NCBI GenBank assembly: GCA_015486505.1
Contig: WFRP01000228.1
Coordinates: 1 to 5,460, forward strand
DNA: 5,460 nt
Source: Pseudomonadota bacterium
GTDB lineage: Bacteria > Desulfobacterota > Anaeroferrophillalia > Anaeroferrophillales > Tharpellaceae
Direction of reading: 5' to 3'
Below, in pieces: positions 1 to 5,460 of the stretch; positions within the stretch are counted from its first letter, which is position 1; each line of letters starts with the position of its first letter. The position numbers were made by a program, and so were the translations under genes. The notes below the pieces were generated by a model. It saw nothing but the letters and a program-made list of their open reading frames with translations. It searched no databases and was not told the DNA's origin.

Positions 1-821
1 AGCCAGACCTGAAATACCTTGATGCCGGCATTTTTTAATCTCTCTTCCGCCGCATTCAAGATTACATCAAGATCATCTCCGGCCTTAGTCACCGCAATCC
101 GGGCGACCTGGGCAAAATTAAAAACTTCAGTGTCGAGTCTGGTTTTGGTTTGCGGCGGCAGTTTGCAAGCGGCAGTTTTCAGCTCTCTGGTATCATCCAG
201 GTTGCCGTAGAGAAACTGGAGCTGCTTTTGGTAGACGGCCGGCAGATAGACCGTAAACTGTCGGGGGATCAGAGTGCGGAAACAGAGCAGGGTGGAGACC
301 CGGCCGGCAGCGCTGCTTTCTTTATCGTAAGCTGCGGCCGGCATCAGGTCAACCTCCAGAGCCTGGGCGATAAAATTGAGCTTGTGGCCAACTTTCTGGG
401 AAAAAATATGATTGCAGACCGTCTCGCCGTAAATCAGCTCAACTTCGAAATCATGTTGTCCGATGGCAATGCCGTGGGCGGCCATGTCGGTTAAAATTCC
501 CTGCCCGCCCCGGTAATCTTTATGGACCAGCCCGGCGCCTGATTCATAGATGCGTTTGTACGGAGCACTCTGGTATAGGGCATTGTGGCCGACGATGTCA
601 CCGTTTGTGGTTCGGGCGACACTGGAGATTACCCGCCGGGCCGCATTTTCCTTTTTCAGAAGTTCGGGTTCAATATAGGTTCGGATCGGGTAATCAGCCC
701 CGTAGACGGAACGAAAAAGCCGGGCCACGCCCGCAGCGTCTTCGGGTCGAAAAAGGTCGATCTGCCACTTTTGGCCCGGTTCAATATGGTTATCGTCGAT
801 TTTGTTTTGCCGGTCATTCAT
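1..821 (-). CDS. GNAT-family N-acyltransferase, 3' end cut by window edge
   Basis: An open frame of 273 codons starts at ATG 821 and reaches the left edge without a stop. The N-terminal half looks like a GNAT (acetyl-CoA-dependent acyltransferase) domain. Residues 22-41 (DLFRPEDAAGVARLFRSVYG) resemble the first strand and helix. IVGHNALY at 76-83 fits the central strands, and LVHKDYRGGQGILTDM at 98-113 fits motif A, the acetyl-CoA pyrophosphate loop. ETVCNHIFSQKVGHKLNF at 133-150 resembles the late 'T-x-H-x-x-SQK' segment of a GNAT subfamily that I recall being fused or linked to signalling proteins. The rest, about residues 180-273, is a C-terminal extension ending in a helix (LNAAEERLKNAGIKVF). 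Its motif A has one glycine more than the usual RGxG. The start lies 18 bases after the SGNH stop, and AAAGGGG (834-840) is a possible but distant (12-base) Shine-Dalgarno. No predicted membrane segment. The acyl acceptor is unknown. GNAT fold fairly sure; subfamily from memory. Confidence 0.78.
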   Translation of the reverse strand, partial: MNDRQNKIDDNHIEPGQKWQIDLFRPEDAAGVARLFRSVYGADYPIRTYIEPELLKKENAARRVISSVARTTNGDIVGHNALYQSAPYKRIYESGAGLVHKDYRGGQGILTDMAAHGIAIGQHDFEVELIYGETVCNHIFSQKVGHKLNFIAQALEVDLMPAAAYDKESSAAGRVSTLLCFRTLIPRQFTVYLPAVYQKQLQFLYGNLDDTRELKTAACKLPPQTKTRLDTEVFNFAQVARIAVTKAGDDLDVILNAAEERLKNAGIKVFQVW

Positions 822-839
822 AATGTTTTTCAACCCCTT

Positions 840-1928
840 TTATTTTGTTGTTTCCGGTTTTTCCCACCAGCCCAGCTTAGAAATTTCCTGGAAAAAAGTC
901 CGGGCGACCACCCGCATGCCGGCATCATTGAAATGGCCGATATCGATATAGAGTTCATAGCGTCTCGGGTTGCTGCGCAGAGTTTTATCAAGATCGATGC
1001 AGGGAAGCTCCAGTTTGGCGGAAATTTTTTTGATCTCTTCAGTCAGAGCCAGGTCATAGACCCCGCGGCCGCTGAGAAATGAACGCCAGTTGGCCTGAAT
1101 TGCTTCCAGTTTTCGGGCATCTTCCGGCGTCGGCTCAAGATCATAAGCAAAACCCGAAGTAAAGATTGCCATCCGGGCGCCCTGGTTTTGGGCCAGATCT
1201 TTAAACGCGCGATAATTTTCCGCAATTAAAGTCCGGCATTGCCGCCACTGAAAATCATCATCCCAGCGGGGAAAATCTCTGCGAGCGCTGGCAGAACGGC
1301 GCCAGAGCAGGTAGAGACAGAAGTTACTGAGAAAATGTTGGATAGCCGGGGTTTTCCGTTCCAGCGCGAGAATGAATTTTTCCGGCCAGACTGCTTCCGC
1401 ATTCCATTTTGAACCCATCATCCAGGCCTGAGAAAGGTCGTTGAAACCGAAACCGACAAGGACGAGATCGGGTTTGACCCGGGCGATCTCCTGTTCCCAG
1501 TAGCGGCGGTGCTGGGTGCTGTTATAAATCGGGGTGCCGCCGTTGATAATCTCCCAATCTGCATAACCGTGGCGCCGGAGCCGGGCTTTTAAGCGGGCAT
1601 CCCAGATTTTACTTTCATGGTTAAGTTTGACCCCGAAAAAGTTGGATTCTCCGATTAACAGCAGTCGCTTTTTTTCGCCCGTTGGTTTAGGCTCCGGCCC
1701 CCGGCAGCCGAAACGGTTGATGTTGACGATTTTTGATCTAAAGCCCCGGACAAAACGGTAGTGCAGCGGGGCGCCAACCATTTCAATGAATTTATTGTAA
1801 GGATATTCGCTGATCATTCGTGAGCGGAAAGGGATGCCGAAATGGCGTCTAAAATAGATTCGGGCAATAATTTCACCGGTGATAAGCAGTAACGGAAGGC
1901 CGATAATGAGGGTTGGCAGCGTTGTCAT
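840..1928 (-). CDS. Membrane-anchored SGNH/GDSL-family hydrolase
   Basis: This 362-residue protein has the SGNH hydrolase blocks in order. Block I is LLLIGESNFFG (89-99), with Ser95 the probable nucleophile. Block II glycine is in INGGTPIYNSTQ (128-139). Block III is VGFGFND (158-164), with Asn163 for the oxyanion hole. Block V is DIGHFNDAG (329-337), with Asp329 and His332 completing the triad. Residues 5-25 form a hydrophobic stretch followed by RIYFRRHF, which suggests a single membrane anchor. NRFGCRGPEPKPTGEKKR (71-88) before block I is typical of the 'N-x-x-G-x-RG' lead-in of bacterial SGNH proteins. Such enzymes remove or move acyl groups on lipids, sugars or polysaccharides; the substrate is not evident here. 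The nucleophile motif reads GES, not GDS. The ATG overlaps the MATE stop as ATGA, with AAGGA 8 bases upstream, so translation is probably coupled. Which side of the membrane the domain faces is uncertain. Confidence 0.86.
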   Translation of the reverse strand: MTTLPTLIIGLPLLLITGEIIARIYFRRHFGIPFRSRMISEYPYNKFIEMVGAPLHYRFVRGFRSKIVNINRFGCRGPEPKPTGEKKRLLLIGESNFFGVKLNHESKIWDARLKARLRRHGYADWEIINGGTPIYNSTQHRRYWEQEIARVKPDLVLVGFGFNDLSQAWMMGSKWNAEAVWPEKFILALERKTPAIQHFLSNFCLYLLWRRSASARRDFPRWDDDFQWRQCRTLIAENYRAFKDLAQNQGARMAIFTSGFAYDLEPTPEDARKLEAIQANWRSFLSGRGVYDLALTEEIKKISAKLELPCIDLDKTLRSNPRRYELYIDIGHFNDAGMRVVARTFFQEISKLGWWEKPETTK

Positions 1929-3283
1929 TTTGCATTTCCTTGTTGTTGTTGTTGTTGTTGTTGTTCAGTGAGCAGTGCGCGAATAATCATAAAACTTACT
2001 AATCCGGAGACCGCGAAAGATACCGGATGACTGATATAGATGCCGTTGCCGCCCCAGAGTTTCAGAAAGAGCAGGGCGAGCGGGATCTTTACGATTAAAA
2101 GGCGCAGAAAATTGATCTGCAGGGCGAATTTAGGTCGTTTAAGTCCCTGGGCCAGGCCCAGCATGATCAGCTCAAAAGGGATGCAGAGAAAACCGAGTCC
2201 GGCAATCTTTAGGGCAAAGGCGGCATGTTCCAGAACTGCAGCCGCGGGTTTGAACAGGGCAATCAGTTCGCCCGCCTTAAACCAGAAAAAAATCGTTGCC
2301 GGGATAACGAAGACGTAACTTAAGAAAAGCGCGGTTTTACAGCCCTCTATTATGCGGTCGATACGTTTAAGCCCGAGATTGAAACCGATGAAAGGAATTA
2401 AGGCATTGGATAGCCCGTAAAGCGGCAGGACAATCATTCTTTCGATGCGGGCGCTTAAATTCCAGGCTCCGACATAGGCGGGGCCGCAGCTTGACAGCAG
2501 GTAGTTGAAAGCGGCGGCCGCCGCCGGGATAATCAGCATCGAGAGCGTAACCGGGGCCCCTAAAGTTGCGATCTGGCGCCAGCGGGAAAGGTGCCCGCGA
2601 GAAAAGCACCAGCCGGGGCAGTCAAGTTTTTTACGTTTAAGCGCCCGGCCCATTATTACACTTGAGACCATCCAGCCCGTCAGTGAGGCCAGAGAAGCTC
2701 CGGCGACGCCGAGACCGCAGCTGAAAATCAGAATCGGGTCGAGAATTATATTGAGAATATTGCCGGCAATCATCGCCTGCATCGGGGTTTTGCTGTCGCC
2801 GTAGCTGAAAAAGATCGCCTCACAAAGCATGGTAAAGCCGATAAACGGGAAACTTAAAACCAGCCAGCGGGTATAACTGCCGGCATCAATCAGGAGTACC
2901 GGGTGTTTATCAAAAAGCGCGAAAATCGGGCGGCTGCACACCGGAAAAACCAGGAGCAGCAGGAAACTTATGCTGAAAAATGCGAGTGGGAAAGCGGCTT
3001 TGGCAATCTCCAGGGCCTGCTCGTGGTCGCCGCCGCCGCGGGCATGACTCATGGTCGCCAGGGCCCCGACGGCAACCCCTTTACAAAGTGACATAGCGAT
3101 AAAGAGAAGCGGAATTGCCAGCGACATCGCCGCTAAAGGTAAGGTGCCGAGTTTGGCGACAAAGATTGTATCGACCAGGCCGTAAAGCGTCTCGAAAAAC
3201 ATTGAGACCATAGCCGGGGCGCCGAGGCGTAAAAGGAGGGGAAAGACCCGGCCCTCACCCATATTTATCCGGCTATCTTTCAT
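1925..3283 (-). CDS. MATE-family efflux transporter with polyglutamine tail
   Basis: A strongly hydrophobic protein of 452 residues, the usual size for a 12-helix MATE exporter (Na+- or H+-driven export of drugs or metabolites across the inner membrane). The start MKDSRINMGEGRVFPLLLRLGAPAMVSMF is typical. The two-fold repeat of the family shows as LGAPAMVSM (20-28) opening the first half and LGAPVTLSM (241-249) opening the second. The conserved segment YGDSKTPMQAMIAGNILNIILDPILIF (161-187), with Asn178 and Asp182, is a MATE hallmark. The tail is TE, eight glutamines (441-448) and GNAK. I chose ATG 3283, which overlaps the FAD-subunit stop by 11 bases; ATG 3262 (445 residues, 10 bases after that stop) is nearly as good. 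Neither has a clear Shine-Dalgarno, so reinitiation after the upstream gene is likely. A TTG at 3364 would add 27 non-MATE residues and a 92-base overlap and is disfavoured. The position after hydroxylase genes hints at export of a related compound, which is inference. Confidence 0.9.
   Translation of the reverse strand: MKDSRINMGEGRVFPLLLRLGAPAMVSMFFETLYGLVDTIFVAKLGTLPLAAMSLAIPLLFIAMSLCKGVAVGALATMSHARGGGDHEQALEIAKAAFPLAFFSISFLLLLVFPVCSRPIFALFDKHPVLLIDAGSYTRWLVLSFPFIGFTMLCEAIFFSYGDSKTPMQAMIAGNILNIILDPILIFSCGLGVAGASLASLTGWMVSSVIMGRALKRKKLDCPGWCFSRGHLSRWRQIATLGAPVTLSMLIIPAAAAAFNYLLSSCGPAYVGAWNLSARIERMIVLPLYGLSNALIPFIGFNLGLKRIDRIIEGCKTALFLSYVFVIPATIFFWFKAGELIALFKPAAAVLEHAAFALKIAGLGFLCIPFELIMLGLAQGLKRPKFALQINFLRLLIVKIPLALLFLKLWGGNGIYISHPVSFAVSGLVSFMIIRALLTEQQQQQQQQGNAK
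1935..1941 (-). promoter_or_regulatory. Ribosome binding site of the SGNH hydrolase gene
   Basis: AAGGAAA lies inside the last codons of the MATE gene, with AAGGA ending 8 bases before ATG 1928. It supports that start and, with the ATGA stop/start overlap, points to coupled translation of the exporter and the hydrolase. Confidence 0.7.
1940..1963 (-). repeat. (CAA)8 trinucleotide repeat encoding polyglutamine
   Basis: Eight perfect CAA codons (TTG on the plus strand) sit at the extreme 3' end of the MATE gene and encode Gln441-Gln448 of the exporter. The partial unit 'AA' continues into the preceding GAA glutamate codon. A change in repeat number would keep the MATE frame, but the tract lies directly before the AAGGA that serves the next gene. 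Perfect triplet repeats of this length are uncommon in bacterial genes. Confidence 0.95.
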
Positions 3284-4115
3284 TGGGATTAAGTCGTTTA
3301 AGCAGATTACCGGCGACCCGGCGCCGGTAGTCAGCTCCGGCCCGGATATCGCTGATTGGTTCAATTCTTTGTTTAAGGAGATCCGCGGCCGCCGTCAGCC
3401 GGGTTGTGGTCAACGGTTTGCCGAGCAGGAATTGCTCAACTTCCGGTTGGACAACAACGGTCGGACCGAGGCTGCCCCAGGCCAGGCGGATAGCGCTGAC
3501 CGTTTGCTTGGAATCGAGATTGTAGAGGGCCGCCAGCGAGACCACGGCAATCGCCAGCGCCTGACGCAGGCCGACTTTTTCAAAAAAATGGTGGCTGAAA
3601 ACCGGTTCTTTGGGGATTATGATCCGGCTTAAAATCTCGCCTTGTAAAATTTGAGTTTGGCCCGGACCGCGGATAAAATCTTTAAGCTGAAGTTTCCGGG
3701 TTCCGGCTGCTGACTGCAGCTCGACTGCGGCCTGAAGAACATAGAGCGGCGGCAGGCTGTCACCGGCCGGGGACGCGGTCATAATATTGCCGCCGAGGCT
3801 GCCCATATTGCGGATATGGGGTGAACCCAGATGGCGCAGGGCTTCGTTTAAAACCGGAAAATGGTTTTTAATCAGGGGGGATGCCAGTACCTGGGCCGGG
3901 GTCACCGCGGCGCCGAGAGCAATTTCATAGGGCAGCTCGGTGATGGTTTTAAGTTCATCAAGCCGATCGAGACAGATCAGGGCTTTCGGGGCCGGTTTCC
4001 CGGCCCTGATTTTAACTAAAAGATCAGTGCCGCCGGCAAAAACGGCATTATCTTTATTTTCCGCCTGCAACTGCCAGAGCTGCTCCAGACTGCGGGGAAT
4101 CAGTACCTTGCTCAT
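3273..4115 (-). CDS. Molybdenum hydroxylase FAD-binding (medium) subunit, xanthine dehydrogenase family
   Basis: This 280-residue protein matches the FAD subunit (CoxM/XdhB/HcrB type) of three-part molybdenum hydroxylases, which carries electrons from the [2Fe-2S] clusters to FAD and then to the acceptor. FAD-binding motifs are AGGTDLLV (27-34, pyrophosphate loop) and HIRNMGSLGGNIMTASPAGDSLPPL (100-124), the family's 'IRN-x-G-x-x-GGN' and 'PAGD' segments. FEKVGLRQALAIAVVSLA (178-195) opens the C-terminal CO-dehydrogenase-flavoprotein C domain. The protein closes with SDIRAGADYRRRVAGNLLKR (255-274), a usual end motif. The length is normal. I see no inserted cysteine-rich loop of the type that carries the extra [4Fe-4S] cluster in hydroxybenzoyl-CoA reductase, which argues against that enzyme. 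ATG 4115 is supported by GGAGAGGA 7 bases upstream and lies 3 bases after the FeS-subunit stop. The cytoplasmic location follows from the lack of a signal peptide. Confidence 0.93.
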   Translation of the reverse strand: MSKVLIPRSLEQLWQLQAENKDNAVFAGGTDLLVKIRAGKPAPKALICLDRLDELKTITELPYEIALGAAVTPAQVLASPLIKNHFPVLNEALRHLGSPHIRNMGSLGGNIMTASPAGDSLPPLYVLQAAVELQSAAGTRKLQLKDFIRGPGQTQILQGEILSRIIIPKEPVFSHHFFEKVGLRQALAIAVVSLAALYNLDSKQTVSAIRLAWGSLGPTVVVQPEVEQFLLGKPLTTTRLTAAADLLKQRIEPISDIRAGADYRRRVAGNLLKRLNPNER

Positions 4116-4118
4116 TGG

Positions 4119-4595
4119 TTATTCCTCTCCCGGCTTGGCGTTGGCCGCCAGCTGGATACTTTCGATAATCTTCTGGTAGCCGGTACAACGGCAGAGATTG
4201 CCGCTTATAGCTTCCCTGATTTGAGACGCGCTCGGGGCCGGATTTTTTTGCAGAAGTGCGTTAGCGGTCAAAAGCATTCCCGGCGTGCAGAAACCGCACT
4301 GTACGGCCCCGCCTTCGATAAAGGCTTTTTGCAGCGGATGGAGCTGGTTTGCATCCGGCCCGCCTAAACCTTCGATGGTGAGTACCCGGCAGCCTTCAAG
4401 CTGGGCCGCCAGCATCAGGCAGGCCAGCCGGGTTGTGCCATTGACAATTATCGTGCAGGCTCCGCATTCGCCAGCGCCGCAGGCCTCCTTGCTCCCGGTC
4501 AGATTGAGATCTTCACGGAGCAGGTCGATAACCCGCCGGTCAGAGCGGGTTTCAAGCTCGATATCTTTGCCGTTCAAGTTGAACTGTAAAAGCAT
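4119..4595 (-). CDS. Molybdenum hydroxylase [2Fe-2S] (small) subunit, xanthine dehydrogenase family
   Basis: This 158-residue protein is the electron-transfer subunit (CoxS/XdhC/HcrC type) of a molybdenum hydroxylase. All eight cluster ligands are present. Cys39, Cys44, Cys47 (ACGAGECGACT) and Cys59 (RLACL) bind the plant-ferredoxin-type cluster. Cys100 and Cys103 (VQCGFCTPGM) with Cys135 and Cys137 (GNLCRCTGY) bind the helical-domain cluster next to the molybdenum cofactor. Gln99 is at the position that contacts the pterin in solved relatives. The N-terminal half is the ferredoxin fold and the C-terminal half the four-helix [2Fe-2S]-binding domain. Length is standard and there is no twin-arginine signal, so the enzyme should be cytoplasmic, unlike periplasmic aldehyde oxidoreductases of this family whose small subunit carries a Tat signal. 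ATG 4595 follows the molybdenum-subunit stop by one base, with GGAG 10 bases upstream. Confidence 0.97.
   Translation of the reverse strand: MLLQFNLNGKDIELETRSDRRVIDLLREDLNLTGSKEACGAGECGACTIIVNGTTRLACLMLAAQLEGCRVLTIEGLGGPDANQLHPLQKAFIEGGAVQCGFCTPGMLLTANALLQKNPAPSASQIREAISGNLCRCTGYQKIIESIQLAANAKPGEE
4123..4130 (-). promoter_or_regulatory. Ribosome binding site of the FAD-subunit gene
   Basis: GGAGAGGA is the strongest Shine-Dalgarno in the window, 7 bases before ATG 4115 and within the last codons of the [2Fe-2S] subunit gene. It fixes the FAD-subunit start. Confidence 0.8.
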
Positions 4596-4596
4596 T

Positions 4597-5460
4597 TTAT
4601 TTTTTCTCCAGGGCCGTAAGGAGCCGTTCAGCGGTTAACGGAAAATCCCGGCAGCGAACCCCGCAGGCGTCGGCCACCGCATTGGCAATCGTCGGCAGCG
4701 GCGCGTCGATCGCGATTTCGCCCACTCCTTTGAGACCGTAAGGGCCGCTGGCTTCGGGCTGGCGGATAGCGTAACAGCTTAAGCGCGGCAGATCCTGAGA
4801 ACCGGGAATGATATAGGTGGCAAAATCGGGGGTTTTAACCGCGCCTTTTTCAACTTTAAGCTCCTCGTAAAGGGCGTAGCCGATACCCTGGGCGATTCCG
4901 CCCTGCATCTGCTGTGCAAAAAGCTGCGGGTTGATAAGGTTGCCGCAGTCGGTAAAAGCGATATATTTCAATACCGCAACCGCACCGGTCAAGCGGTCAA
5001 TTTCGACGGCGGCCAGATGCACGCCATAGGAGAAAATCAGGTGGGGAATACCGTGCAGTTTAAGATCTAACTGCCTTGTCGGTTCTTCGCGGTTAACCGG
5101 GGCCCGGAAACGTTGCGTGATAATCCGTTCATCCGGGCTCATCATAAGAGCCATCTGCCGCAGGCTGATATCCCGGCCGCTGGGCAGATGCCGGATAATC
5201 CCGGGCAGCAGCGCAAATTCGCGCCAGTCGCTAACCATCATAGTGTCGGCCGCCTTCTGGCAGAGGCGTTTTTTGAAATTCTGGGCGGCGCCGAGCAAAG
5301 CGTTGCCGAAGGTGTAGGTCGTGCGGCTGGCCGAGGAGGAGCCGGAATTCAAGGTGCGGGCGGTATCGGGCTGAATTAATTCCAGTCCGTCCGGGTTCTG
5401 ATTCAGAATATCGCCGGCAATCTGCTGATAGGTCGTGGCGTTGCCCTGGCCCATATCAAC
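4597..5460 (-). CDS. Molybdenum hydroxylase molybdopterin-binding (large) subunit, C-terminal part only
   Basis: The frame is open from the right edge to TAA at 4597-4599, giving the last 287 residues of a protein that in this family usually has about 700-800. It begins in VDMGQGNATTYQQIA, the 'GQG' cofactor-contact segment, so the methionine at 5454 is internal and not a start. Next come SGSSSASRTTYTFGNALLGAA (39-59 of the fragment), the family's 'SR-x-t-x-x-x-G-x-A' stretch, and VEIDRLTGAVAVLKYIAFTDCGNLINP, a strongly conserved segment with the D-x-G-x-x-INP core. QMQGGIAQGIGYALYEEL follows, then GPYGLKGVGE, whose Glu248 (codon 4717-4719) fits the catalytic base that activates the molybdenum-bound water. 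It ends in the usual PLTAERLLTALEKK. The substrate-determining residues lie mostly upstream, outside the window, so xanthine, nicotinate, other N-heterocycle or aldehyde oxidation cannot be told apart. It is the first of three adjacent subunit genes. Confidence 0.94.
   Translation of the reverse strand, partial: VDMGQGNATTYQQIAGDILNQNPDGLELIQPDTARTLNSGSSSASRTTYTFGNALLGAAQNFKKRLCQKAADTMMVSDWREFALLPGIIRHLPSGRDISLRQMALMMSPDERIITQRFRAPVNREEPTRQLDLKLHGIPHLIFSYGVHLAAVEIDRLTGAVAVLKYIAFTDCGNLINPQLFAQQMQGGIAQGIGYALYEELKVEKGAVKTPDFATYIIPGSQDLPRLSCYAIRQPEASGPYGLKGVGEIAIDAPLPTIANAVADACGVRCRDFPLTAERLLTALEKK
4606..4609 (-). promoter_or_regulatory. Ribosome binding site of the [2Fe-2S] subunit gene
   Basis: GGAG lies 10 bases before ATG 4595, inside the last codons of the molybdopterin subunit gene (its Leu-Glu-Lys-Lys end). 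Spacing is a little long but acceptable, and the ferredoxin-fold start MLLQFNLNGK fits the family. Confidence 0.6.

Noticed and set aside
822..839. Possible terminator between the SGNH and GNAT genes
   Set aside because: The 18-base gap has no inverted repeat; it only holds a possible ribosome binding site for the GNAT gene.
150..1082. Plus-strand open frames at 150-494 and 585-1082 as possible genes opposite the GNAT and SGNH genes
   Set aside because: Their proteins show no recognisable motif, and they lie antisense to frames with clear GNAT and SGNH signatures; they are by-products of GC-biased codons.
2511..2524. Perfect 14-base palindrome GCGGCGGCCGCCGC
   Set aside because: It falls inside the MATE gene where it encodes an alanine run in a transmembrane helix; a chance result of GC-rich alanine codons, without a poly-U tract or promoter context.
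3284..3364. Longer MATE protein starting at TTG 3364
   Set aside because: It would overlap the FAD-subunit gene by 92 bases, has no purine-rich ribosome site, and adds 27 residues unlike any MATE N-terminus, while ATG 3283 gives the normal family length.
5113..5379. Plus-strand open frames opposite the molybdopterin subunit
   Set aside because: They are antisense to a strongly conserved enzyme sequence and contain arginine/alanine/glycine-rich low-complexity translation without motifs.

Overview
The window holds six genes, all read from the minus strand and packed head to tail with no gap longer than 18 bases. It looks like the inside of one bacterial operon, and both end genes run off the window. 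Short gaps, stop/start overlaps and a moderately GC-rich composition fit a Gram-negative bacterium. The molybdenum hydroxylase genes and the style of the SGNH and GNAT proteins recall Desulfobacterota (former Deltaproteobacteria), but that is an impression from family memory and not something proved here.

In transcription order (right to left): (1) the C-terminal part of a xanthine dehydrogenase/aldehyde oxidase-family molybdopterin subunit, cut by the right edge; (2) its [2Fe-2S] subunit, with all eight cluster cysteines; (3) its FAD subunit; (4) a MATE-family multidrug/metabolite exporter ending in eight glutamines; (5) an SGNH/GDSL-family hydrolase with an N-terminal membrane anchor; (6) a GNAT-family acyltransferase, cut by the left edge. 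Genes 1-3 together give a complete three-subunit Mo/FeS/FAD hydroxylase (L, S and M subunits). Such enzymes hydroxylate purines, N-heterocycles, aldehydes or aromatic acyl-CoAs; the substrate cannot be read from this fragment.

Gene junctions suggest translational coupling: gaps of 1 and 3 bases between the hydroxylase genes, an 11-base overlap (or 10-base gap, depending on the start) into the MATE gene, an ATGA overlap into the SGNH gene, and 18 bases before the GNAT gene. No promoter, terminator, RNA gene, mobile element or CRISPR array is visible, and there is no non-coding stretch long enough to hold one. The GNAT gene is easily missed because it has no stop codon inside the window; the plus-strand frames over positions 1-820 are its shadows.

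I see no convincing undescribed system. The points most worth a second look are the linkage of a molybdenum hydroxylase to an exporter and two possible acyl-group enzymes, the CAA-repeat polyglutamine tail beside the SGNH ribosome binding site, the one-residue-longer acetyl-CoA loop in the GNAT protein, and the GES (not GDS) nucleophile motif in the SGNH protein.
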